From an uncultured Clostridia bacterium (lineage in GTDB: Bacteria > Bacillota > Clostridia > Oscillospirales > Acutalibacteraceae), in contig CALWMQ010000239.1 of the NCBI GenBank assembly GCA_944382025.1, positions 1 to 12,797 on the forward strand: DNA of 12,797 nt, read 5' to 3'. Shown here piece by piece: positions 7,184-12,797 of this stretch (its first letter is position 1; the number at the start of each line of letters is the position of its first letter). The notes beneath the pieces are model-generated. The model saw nothing but the letters and a program-made list of their open reading frames with translations, had not been told where the DNA came from and made no database searches. Made by a program: the position numbers and the translations under genes.

Positions 7184-7193
7184 TTTCTAGAAA
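7184..7193. promoter_or_regulatory. 10-bp perfect palindrome, candidate operator
   Basis: TTTCTAGAAA is a perfect palindrome directly before the GGAGGG ribosome binding site (7195-7200) of the XRE-family gene. HTH_3 repressors often bind short palindromes near their own start. Autoregulation here is inference only. Confidence 0.3.
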
Positions 7194-7208
7194 CGGAGGG
7201 TATGGGAG

Positions 7209-8018
7209 ATGAATATTGAGATTGCTAACCGTCTGGTGGAACTGCGTAAGAAAAACAACCTGTCTCAGGAGGAACTGGCCGCCCGCATCGGCGTTAGCCG
7301 GCAGGCGGCGTCCAAATGGGAGAGGGCGGAGGCTTCGCCGGATACCGATAACTTGATTTTGTTGGCCCGTCTGTACCGGGTGTCTCTGGACGAACTGCTG
7401 CGAGTTCACAACGTCCCGCCGCTGGAGGAACCGCCTGCCGTTGACGCAGCGGAGCCAGTTCGTGTGCCGGAGCTGTCGGCAGTGGGCGGATATGAAGAAC
7501 CTGTACCGCGGGATAAGATAAGCCAAGAGGCGGATCATTCGGTCTTCCGGGAAACTTCCGCATCTCATGACGTGCCATTCGGAGATGGTGCTGGGCAGAT
7601 GGGTGTGGTTCCTGACGGGGAACGTCAGGAGAGTAACGGATCCAATCTCCCAAGCTCGGACCGGCAGACAGCGGACGCAGAAAATCCCTCCGCCGGGAAC
7701 TGGAAGTTCCGCCGCTGGCTGGTTTTCCCCTATCCGATATTGGCAACCATTGTTTTTCTACTGCTGGGCTTTTTGGGGGACTGGTGGCACCCGGGATGGG
7801 TGGTGTTCCTGACCATACCGGTATATTATGGGATTGTAGACACGGTGGCGAAGAAAAAACCGCTTCTTACCGCTATATATCCCATATTAACTATTATTGT
7901 TTTTTTGCTGCTGGGTTTTCTGGGCGGTTGGTGGGCCTGGGCTTGGATCGTGTTTCTTACCATTCCCCTGTATTATGCCCTGTTTCCCGACCAGCCCCAC
8001 TTTCACGACGACCCTTGA
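7209..8018 (+). CDS. XRE-family regulator with duplicated two-helix membrane module
   Basis: The protein has 269 residues. The N-terminal HTH_3 DNA-binding domain (about 3-64) contains LSQEELAARIGVSRQAASKWERAEASPDTDNLILLARLYRVSLDELL in conserved form (residues 18-64). A long acidic, Pro/Ser-rich linker (about 70-165) follows. The C-terminus has four predicted membrane segments arranged as two copies of one 36-residue unit (175-210 and 224-259), identical at 25 of 36 positions and sharing IVFLLLGFLG, VFLTIP and YY. A membrane-tethered regulator that senses an envelope signal is a reasonable inference. Its target is unknown. ATG 7209 has GGAGGG (7195-7200) eight bases upstream. aroQ starts 30 bases after the stop. 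Confidence 0.88.
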   Translation: MNIEIANRLVELRKKNNLSQEELAARIGVSRQAASKWERAEASPDTDNLILLARLYRVSLDELLRVHNVPPLEEPPAVDAAEPVRVPELSAVGGYEEPVPRDKISQEADHSVFRETSASHDVPFGDGAGQMGVVPDGERQESNGSNLPSSDRQTADAENPSAGNWKFRRWLVFPYPILATIVFLLLGFLGDWWHPGWVVFLTIPVYYGIVDTVAKKKPLLTAIYPILTIIVFLLLGFLGGWWAWAWIVFLTIPLYYALFPDQPHFHDDP

Positions 8019-8048
8019 GGATTTGTTATACAAAGGAGAGAATGTCGT

Positions 8049-8492
8049 ATGAAAAAAATATTGGTGCTCAACGGCCCCAACCTGAATCTGCTGGGCATGC
8101 GGGAGCCGGGAGTATACGGCAGCGAGAGCTATGAAACCATCTGCGGCCGGATCGCCGGGGAAGCGGAGAAACTTGACCTGGAAGTAGCCTTTGCCCAGCA
8201 TAACGGGGAGGGCGCTCTCATTGATGAACTTCACGGGGCTATGGGTGTATATGACGGGGTGGTGCTTAACGCGGGAGCCTATACCCATTATAGTATTGCT
8301 ATTCGGGATGCGATTGCGGCTATCCGGCTTCCGGTGGTGGAAGTGCATCTGTCCAATATCCATGCCCGGGAGGAGTTCCGGCATACCTCGGTAATTGCGG
8401 CGGTATGCCGTGGACAGATCGCCGGCTTTGGACCGGACAGCTATCTTCTGGCGCTCCGCGCCCTGAAAGGCATTCTGGAACCGGCCCGCTGA
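8049..8492 (+). CDS. aroQ: Type II 3-dehydroquinate dehydratase
   Basis: The protein has 147 residues, the standard type II length. It dehydrates 3-dehydroquinate to 3-dehydroshikimate in the shikimate pathway, and the family forms dodecamers. Motifs in order are VLNGPNLNLLGMREPGVYG (6-24, with the lid Arg and catalytic Tyr), QHNGEGALIDELH (50-62), LNAGAYTHYSIAIRDA (74-89), and VEVHLSNIHAREEFRHTS (96-113, with the active-site His and Arg). AAAGGAGAG stands about eight bases before ATG 8049. An upstream ATG at 8042 is out of frame. It is probably in an operon with the XRE gene and the peptidase downstream, a common pairing (aroQ then pepP) in Clostridia. Confidence 0.96.
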   Translation: MKKILVLNGPNLNLLGMREPGVYGSESYETICGRIAGEAEKLDLEVAFAQHNGEGALIDELHGAMGVYDGVVLNAGAYTHYSIAIRDAIAAIRLPVVEVHLSNIHAREEFRHTSVIAAVCRGQIAGFGPDSYLLALRALKGILEPAR

Positions 8493-8595
8493 CGGGAAGA
8501 CCGGTTGTGGAGATACCGGCACTGTTTTACAAGATCGCTGATAATGGGCAGCCTGCCGAGGAGCGGGGGAAAGCCCTTGGAAAGGAAGTTTGTTT

Positions 8596-9669
8596 ATGAC
8601 ACGGCTGGAACAGCTGGCCTCCCGGCTGCCGGAGCAACGAGATGGGGCCTTGGTGATTTCTCAGTGCAATCGCCGCTATTTGACGGGTTTCCCCTCCAGC
8701 GCGGGGTGGGTGCTGGTAACCCAGAACAAGTCTTATTTTTTAACGGATTTCCGATATATTGAGGCGGCCCGCCGGCGTGTGCGGGGAGCGGAATGCCGGA
8801 TGGTCACTGCTGTATGTCCGGCGCTTTTGGAGTTATGCCGCTTCCACGGCCTCGAGCGAATCTATGTAGAAGGAAGTTTGCCTGTCAGGGAACTGACCGC
8901 TTTGCAAAAAGGACTGCCTGGGATAGCTGTAGAAGCGGGAGAAGGACTGGACGGTTGGTTATCCTCCCTCCGCCTGGTCAAATCCGCCGATGAACTGGAA
9001 AAAATCAAGGAGGCCCAGGCCCTGACTGAATATGGCTTTGATCATATTCTGCCTCTCATCCGCCCCGGAAGAACCGAGCGGGAGATCGCTTTGGATCTGG
9101 AATTTCTGATCCGGCGCCAGGGGGCAGAGGGTGTGGCTTTCGACTTTATTGTGGTGTCCGGACAAAATTCCTCCCTTCCCCATGGGGTTCCAGGGGACAA
9201 GGCAGTGGAACCGGGAGACTTCGTTACCATGGATTTTGGAGCCGTGGTAGATGGTTGGCATTCCGATATGACTCGTACCGTGGCGGTAGGCCGGGTCAGC
9301 GAAGAGCAGAAACGGGTGTATGAAACCGTACTTCAGGCCCAGCTGGCGGCTTTGGAGGCGCTCAAAGCGGGGCTTTCCTGTGTACAGGGGGACGCCGCTG
9401 CCCGGGAAATCATTGCCGCCGCAGGATACGGTGATTGCTTTGGCCATGGTACCGGCCATGGCGTAGGGATGGAAATCCACGAGGAGCCGCGGCTTTCCCC
9501 CAGCGCAGCGGGACAGATATTACAGAGCGGCAGTGTGGTGACGGTGGAACCGGGGATATACCTGCCCGGCCGGTTTGGGGTACGGATTGAGGACATGGTT
9601 TATATTACGGAAACGGGCTGCGAGAACCTGACACACTGTGAGAAAGGCTTGATTGAGTTGGAAGGGTGA
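8596..9669 (+). CDS. Xaa-Pro aminopeptidase (M24B family)
   Basis: The protein has 357 residues. A creatinase-like N-terminal domain (about 1-125) precedes a pita-bread M24 metallopeptidase domain (about 135-350). All five dimetal ligands are visible: D213 (TMDFGA), D224 (HSDMTRT), H288 (GHGTGHGVG), E318 (TVEPGIY) and E332 (RIEDMV). It removes N-terminal residues preceding proline from peptides, typically with Mn or Co. ATG 8596 is favoured over the TTG at 8590 because AAAGGAAG (8581-8588) is then about seven bases upstream. The 103-base gap after aroQ contains a small CCGGT/ACCGG hairpin (8501-8519) without a strong T tract. In many relatives efp follows this gene, but here it is followed by a repeat-like region. 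Confidence 0.93.
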   Translation: MTRLEQLASRLPEQRDGALVISQCNRRYLTGFPSSAGWVLVTQNKSYFLTDFRYIEAARRRVRGAECRMVTAVCPALLELCRFHGLERIYVEGSLPVRELTALQKGLPGIAVEAGEGLDGWLSSLRLVKSADELEKIKEAQALTEYGFDHILPLIRPGRTEREIALDLEFLIRRQGAEGVAFDFIVVSGQNSSLPHGVPGDKAVEPGDFVTMDFGAVVDGWHSDMTRTVAVGRVSEEQKRVYETVLQAQLAALEALKAGLSCVQGDAAAREIIAAAGYGDCFGHGTGHGVGMEIHEEPRLSPSAAGQILQSGSVVTVEPGIYLPGRFGVRIEDMVYITETGCENLTHCEKGLIELEG

Positions 9670-9670
9670 G

Positions 9671-9900
9671 AAGCTCTAGCCCCTGACAGAGGCTGCTTGG
9701 CAGCCATAGGAGACTGCCGGAGCTTTGCCCCTTGACCCCACCTCCCCTTGGGGTTCCCAAAACCGGCAGCCGTGCGTTGCGCTGACGGGGGTTTGGCCGC
9801 GGCGCCAACCCCTGCTTGCTGTTTCCCGCCCCGCGGGGATTCCCAGGCGTTCCCGTTGGAAAAAGGCGGGCGAAAACTTTGCGGGTGCAGATTTGGGGTA
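9671..9900. repeat. Candidate dispersed intergenic repeat element
   Basis: The segment begins two bases after the peptidase stop with AAGCTC (9671-9676), complementary to GAGCTT (9720-9725), enclosing a perfect GGCTGC-TTG-GCAGCC hairpin (9691-9705). Next come ACCCCA/TGGGGT (9735-9754) and a nine-pair stem with one bulge, GGGGTTTGGC with GCCAACCCC (9788-9812). The style resembles GC-rich interspersed elements in Oscillospiraceae whose minus strands are often annotated as short hypothetical proteins. Only one copy is in the window, so repetition is not shown here. Confidence 0.35.
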
Positions 9901-9922
9901 AAGGACGGTCTGGACAGGACGG

Positions 9923-9949
9923 AACCGGCTGCGAGGACAGCCGGTTTTG
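9923..9949 (+). terminator. Intrinsic terminator
   Basis: An 8-bp perfect stem, AACCGGCT (9923-9930) with AGCCGGTT (9939-9946), has an eight-base loop followed by a T-rich tail (TTTTGTATATTTC). It could end transcripts of the aroQ-peptidase unit running through the repeat-like region. Confidence 0.75.
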
Positions 9950-10129
9950 TATATTTCTTGGGCGTATAAAGCCGCGGGTTTTGCCGGCGAGGATAACTGA
10001 GGGTATTGGCAAAGGGGATGAAGGCGGTTTTGTGAAAACTGACAGGAATCGAACTGGATATTTGGACGCATACCATTTTTGGGGATTACATATACATATA
10101 CTAAATTCGGAAGATGGGATGTGTGCGGC

Positions 10130-10606
10130 GTGTTTGTATTTTCTGTCAAGACAACCAAGAAGCAGCTCCTTTCAGCGGTATTGTGCGTGGTGATGGTGGT
10201 AGCGATCATAGTGATAGCGGTAGCGTGGCCAACCGGCGATGCCCAAGCCACAGGCGCTCCTTCCTATAAGCCGGTGAGTGCGAAGGATGAAACCGCGATG
10301 GTACAATTCCTGGCGGATTTGGGCTATGAGGTGAATCCTACATACACCGAAGTCCGGGAGGTACTGATTCCCGATGAATTTGACGATGTATTTACCAACT
10401 ACAACGTCCTGCAAAAGGAGGCGGGAATGGATCTGGAACCCTACCACGGCAAACGGATGAAATGCTATTCCTATGAAGTGACCAACTATCCAGGCGAACC
10501 TAATGTTTTAGCCCATTTGTATGTTTATAAGGAAAAGATTGTGGGAGGGGATGTGTCCTCCACCGCATTGGACGGGTTTATGCATGGCCTGTCAAAGCTG
10601 GGATAG
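10130..10606 (+). CDS. Small membrane-anchored DUF4830-like protein
   Basis: The protein has 158 residues. A short start FVFSVKTTKK precedes an uncleaved-looking transmembrane helix or signal anchor (about 11-33: LLSAVLCVVMVVAIIVIAVAW), then an extracellular domain with FLADLGYEVNP, REVLIPDEFDDVFTNYNVLQKEAGMDLEPYHGKR, SYEVTNYP and IVGGDVSSTALDGFMHGL. This order matches, from memory, the DUF4830 family of Clostridia, whose function is unknown. I prefer GTG 10130 because homologues begin with a similar short MFVFSVKT. GTG 10121, with GGAAG seven bases before it, is a fair alternative. The pseudouridine synthase downstream has its own promoter, so this may be monocistronic. Confidence 0.75.
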   Translation: MFVFSVKTTKKQLLSAVLCVVMVVAIIVIAVAWPTGDAQATGAPSYKPVSAKDETAMVQFLADLGYEVNPTYTEVREVLIPDEFDDVFTNYNVLQKEAGMDLEPYHGKRMKCYSYEVTNYPGEPNVLAHLYVYKEKIVGGDVSSTALDGFMHGLSKLG

Positions 10607-10609
10607 GAT

Positions 10610-10638
10610 TTGTAATTTTCCGTCAAGTGTGTTATACT
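10610..10638 (+). promoter_or_regulatory. SigA-type promoter for the pseudouridine synthase gene
   Basis: TTGTAA (10610-10615) is separated by 17 bases from TATACT (10633-10638). The -10 runs into a small hairpin, CTGTC-TTCA-GACAG (10637-10650), around the expected start. The GGGGG ribosome binding site follows at 10661. Confidence 0.65.
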
Positions 10639-10672
10639 GTCTTCAGACAGCACGCGGACAGGGGGAAAAGCA

Positions 10673-11386
10673 ATGCTGCAGCGGCTGGATAAAGTGATCT
10701 CGTCTCAGGGGCTGGAAAGCCGCAGCAATGCTCAACGCAGTATCCGTGCCGGTCGGATCGCGGTGGATGGTGCCGTCTGCCGTGACCCGGCGGCTAAGGT
10801 AGACCCGGACTTCCAGCAGATCATGGTGGACGGTCACCCCCTGCGGTATCAGCGGTTTGCTTATATTATGATGAACAAACCGCCAGGTGTGTTGTGCGTG
10901 TCGCAGGATCCCAAGGCGCGTACAGTGGTGGATCTTCTTCCGGATTCCCTTAGGCGCAAGGGGCTTTTCCCCGCAGGGCGGCTGGACAAGGATACGGTCG
11001 GATTGGTGATCCTCACTGATGATGGGGATTTCGCCCACCGGATGCTGTCACCTCGCAAAGAAATTGTGAAGTGTTATCACGCTGTTCTGGATGGCCCGAT
11101 ACTTCCCGAACATATCGAGCGATTCCAAGAAGGGACAAGCCTGGAAGACGGAACCCGTTGTCTTCCGGCAACATTACAAGTGCTGGAGGAGGGGCCGTGC
11201 CCGCTGGCGGAGGTTCGGATCCGGGAAGGGAAATACCACCAGATAAAGCGTATGTTCGGGTCGGTGGGACGCAAGGTGTTGTGGTTAAAGCGGATATCCA
11301 TTGGCGGGTTGCTTTTGGATGGGAATCTGGAGGAAGGGGGAAGCCGGGAACTGACCGAGATAGAAAAAGCCTCGATTTTTAGTTGA
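10673..11386 (+). CDS. RsuA/RluB-family rRNA pseudouridine synthase
   Basis: The protein has 237 residues. An N-terminal S4 RNA-binding domain (about 1-55, QRLDKVISSQGLESRSNAQR) precedes the catalytic domain. The catalytic aspartate is D105 in AGRLDKDTVGLVILTDDG (101-118), and family strands MMNKPPGVL (66-74) and VRIREGKYHQIKRMF (about 181-195) are present. Members convert specific rRNA uridines to pseudouridine: RsuA acts on 16S U516, RluB and RluF on 23S sites. Short length and S4 presence favour the RsuA type, but site specificity cannot be read from sequence. ATG 10673 has GGGGG about seven bases upstream. Confidence 0.92.
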   Translation: MLQRLDKVISSQGLESRSNAQRSIRAGRIAVDGAVCRDPAAKVDPDFQQIMVDGHPLRYQRFAYIMMNKPPGVLCVSQDPKARTVVDLLPDSLRRKGLFPAGRLDKDTVGLVILTDDGDFAHRMLSPRKEIVKCYHAVLDGPILPEHIERFQEGTSLEDGTRCLPATLQVLEEGPCPLAEVRIREGKYHQIKRMFGSVGRKVLWLKRISIGGLLLDGNLEEGGSRELTEIEKASIFS

Positions 11387-11434
11387 TGAGCCTGAATTTT
11401 GTGTAAAATGCCCTTAGGAAAATTCAATAAAGCC

Positions 11435-11446
11435 ACTTTGCAAAGT
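11435..11446. promoter_or_regulatory. 12-bp perfect palindrome upstream of the ABC ATPase promoter
   Basis: ACTTTGCAAAGT is a perfect dyad, 23 bases before the -35 region of the sugar ATPase gene. LacI-family sugar regulators bind short palindromes of this kind, often with TTTGCAAA-like arms. Binding here is only a suggestion. Confidence 0.35.
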
Positions 11447-11469
11447 TTGTTCATTAAAGGAATGGTTCT

Positions 11470-11496
11470 TTGGACCAAAATCTGCTATAGTATAAT
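11470..11496 (+). promoter_or_regulatory. Promoter of the ABC ATPase gene
   Basis: A perfect TATAAT (11491-11496) has TTGGAC (11470-11475) 15 bases upstream. The spacing is short, and shifting the -35 to TTTGGA gives 16. The leader to the start codon is about 45 bases and carries GGGAGG (11536-11541). Confidence 0.55.
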
Positions 11497-11548
11497 AAAT
11501 TCAAGCACATAACAGGTTGTGCGCTGCAAATGATTGGGAGGTTATCTG

Positions 11549-12691
11549 ATGGCAAGTTTGTCTTTGAAAGGGATCTACAAAAAGTACCCCGGCGGTGTGA
11601 CGGCGGTTTCCGATTTTAATCTGGAGATCAAGGATAAGGAATTTATTATCCTGGTCGGTCCTTCCGGCTGCGGTAAGTCCACTACCCTGCGTATGATCGC
11701 CGGTTTGGAAGAGATTTCCGATGGCGAGCTGTACATCGGTGACAAATTGGTCAAAGATGTGGCACCGAAAGACAGGGATATCGCCATGGTGTTCTAGAAC
11801 TACGCTCTGTATCCTCATATGACGGTGTTCGAGAACATGGCATTCGGCCTGAAACTCCGTAAAACTCCCAAGGACGAGATCAAACGCCGGGTGGAAGAGG
11901 CTGCCCGCATCCTGGATATCGCCCATCTGTTGGACAGAAAGCCCAAGGCTCTGTCCGGTGGTCAGCGCCAGCGTGTCGCTTTGGGCCGTGCTATTGTCCG
12001 TGAACCCAAAGTCTTCCTTCTGGACTAACCGCTGTCCAACTTGGACGCTAAACTGCGTGCCCAGATGAGGACCGAGCTGTCCAAACTGCATAAAAAGTTG
12101 GGAACTACCTTTATCTATGTTACCCATGACCAGACCGAGGCTATGACCATGGGTGACCGTATCGTGGTTATGAAGGACGGCTTGATCCAGCAGGTGGACA
12201 CCCCGCATGCCCTGTATGACAGACCCTGCAATATGTTTGTGGCCGGCTTTATCGGCAGCCCCCAGATGAACTTTATTGAGTCAAAACTGATCAAAAAGGG
12301 CGAGGAGTATTTCGTAGAATTCGGTTCTGAGGATACTAAGACCACCAAAGGCGTTAAGTATCAGATTAAACTGCCGGCGGAAAAGAATGCCAGCGGTAAA
12401 TTGGCAGAGTATGTGGATAAAGAGGTCGTTATGGGCGTCCGTCCTGAGGATGTACACGATGAGCCCCGGTATCTGGAGCAGTTCGCTGATATCAAGATCA
12501 AGGCTGATGTGGAAGTTACTGAGCTGATGGGTGCGGAAACTTATCTGTACCTGAACGTGGAGGGCGTTAATATTACTGCCCGCGTGGAGCCTACTTCCAC
12601 TGCGCGTCCCAGTGATAATATTGATATTGTGTTTGATAATGCCAAGATTCATCTGTTTGACAAAGAGACAGAAATTACTATCTGTAATTAA
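11549..12691 (+). pseudogene. ugpC: UgpC/MsmX-type sugar ABC transporter ATPase interrupted by two in-frame stops at catalytic residues
   Basis: A single continuous 380-codon frame encodes a MalK/UgpC/MsmX ATPase, the cytoplasmic subunit powering carbohydrate ABC importers. Present are Walker A GPSGCGKST (38-46), NYALYPHMTV after the Q-loop, signature LSGGQRQR (135-142), Walker B VFLLD (155-159), D-loop SNLD (163-166), H-loop His193 (YVTHDQTEA) and the C-terminal OB-type regulatory domain (about 235-380, with VMGVRPEDV). Codon 83, the Q-loop Gln in MVFQNYALYPH, is TAG (11795-11797). Codon 160, the catalytic Glu in FLLDEPLSNLD, is TAA (12026-12028). There are no indels, and codon use and motifs are otherwise intact, so the lesions are recent, edited or recoded. 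Translation from ATG 11549 (GGGAGG seven bases upstream) should stop after 82 residues. No ribosome binding site precedes the next in-frame ATGs (11819, 12065). Confidence 0.9.
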
Positions 12692-12698
12692 TGCACTG

Positions 12699-12733
12699 AA
12701 AAAGAGCCGTCGGGATTCCCGACGGCTCTTTTT
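12699..12733 (+). terminator. Strong intrinsic terminator after the ABC ATPase
   Basis: A perfect 16-bp stem, AAAAAGAGCCGTCGGG (12699-12714) with CCCGACGGCTCTTTTT (12718-12733), has an ATT loop. It can act on both strands because both arms carry A/T runs. It begins seven bases after the ATPase stop. Confidence 0.96.
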
Positions 12734-12767
12734 CATAGGGGATGCATAGCTCCCCAAGGAGAAAATA

Positions 12768-12797
12768 TTGACAGTTTTCAAAGTGCGGGGCAGGAAA
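12768..12797 (+). CDS. Possible start of a further gene, cut by the window edge
   Basis: TTG 12768 opens ten codons (TVFKVRGRK after the start) to the end of the window. AAGGAG lies about seven bases upstream, an excellent ribosome binding site position. The same bases also spell a -35-like TTGACA, but no -10 is found at the right distance within the window. Too short to identify. Confidence 0.3.
   Translation, partial: MTVFKVRGRK

Larger units (their letters stand above)
6867..7208 (+). other. 342-base intergenic region upstream of the XRE gene
   Basis: No convincing gene is present. A 32-codon frame (6879-6977) lacks a ribosome binding site. The right half carries an extended -10 element, a two-tier hairpin and a 10-bp palindrome, listed separately, suggesting that the regulator gene has its own transcription start and leader. 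I recognise no known riboswitch. Confidence 0.5.
9670..10129. other. 460-base GC-rich intergenic region with nested hairpins
   Basis: No convincing gene is present on either strand. Open frames here, including the long minus-strand ones, are Arg/Pro/Gly-rich and lack ribosome binding sites. The left 230 bases are dense in stem-loops and look like a repeated element. A clear terminator follows at 9923. The right part (about 9960-10129) is the upstream region of the DUF4830-like gene. It has a possible -10 TATACT (10097-10102) but no good -35. Confidence 0.45.

Noticed and set aside
9605..10012. Minus-strand frames opposite the peptidase end and the repeat-like region
   Set aside because: Arg/Pro/Gly-rich translation, no ribosome binding site, and overlap with strong stem-loops and the terminator. 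More likely non-coding element sequence.
10041..10060. T-loop-like GTTCGATTC on the minus strand, hinting at a tRNA
   Set aside because: The flanking bases do not form a T stem, and no acceptor or anticodon arms can be placed around it.
11394..11425. GAATTTT/AAAATTC inverted repeat after the pseudouridine synthase gene as a terminator
   Set aside because: The stem is AT-only apart from one G-C pair, the loop is 18 bases and no T tract follows, so termination is unlikely.
11549..12691. Alternative genetic code reading TAG/TAA as sense codons
   Set aside because: rsfS, rpsU and the ATPase itself end in TAA and yqeG ends in TAG at family-typical lengths, so these codons act as stops in this genome. 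Local suppression remains possible but is not shown.
12768..12773. TTGACA as a -35 box at the right edge
   Set aside because: No TATAAT-like hexamer at 16-18 bases within the window. The same bases fit better as a TTG start after AAGGAG.

Overview
The window reads as chromosomal DNA of a moderately GC-rich anaerobic Firmicute, most likely Clostridia of the Oscillospiraceae/Ruminococcaceae type. This is inferred from gene content and order (yqeK, LCP gene, rsfS, leuS, then rpsU, yqeG, aroQ, Xaa-Pro peptidase), from strong GGAGG-type ribosome binding sites and from a DUF4830-like protein. Every gene I can support is on the plus strand. The genetic code looks standard: TAA, TAG and TGA all end intact genes here.

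Layout. Positions 1-4507 hold an ordinary housekeeping operon: the 3' end of yqeK (Ap4A hydrolase family), a membrane-anchored LCP-fold protein lacking several catalytic residues, rsfS (ribosomal silencing factor) and leuS. A weak terminator and a long inverted repeat precede a near-consensus promoter driving rpsU (4692-4868), which ends in a clear intrinsic terminator. A roughly 510-base stretch without a convincing gene follows (4903-5415). It is rich in short hairpins and ends with a coding-like remnant. Next come yqeG (HAD phosphatase) and an endonuclease IV-like TIM barrel (5416-6866). After a regulatory-looking gap with a two-tier hairpin and a palindrome comes an XRE regulator with a duplicated two-helix membrane module (7209-8018), then aroQ and a Xaa-Pro aminopeptidase (8049-9669).

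Positions 9670-10129 form a GC-rich intergenic stretch with nested hairpins that looks like a dispersed repeat, and it includes an intrinsic terminator. Then come a small membrane-anchored DUF4830-like protein and an RsuA-type pseudouridine synthase with its own promoter. The window ends with a UgpC/MsmX-type sugar ABC transporter ATPase, its strong terminator, and perhaps the first codons of another gene.

The most striking observation is in the ABC ATPase (11549-12691). The 380-codon frame is otherwise perfectly conserved, but two in-frame stops replace exactly the Q-loop glutamine (codon 83, TAG) and the Walker B catalytic glutamate (codon 160, TAA). I did not find a clear new multi-gene system such as a defence island, CRISPR array or mobile element. 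The rest is core-genome content with several local oddities.
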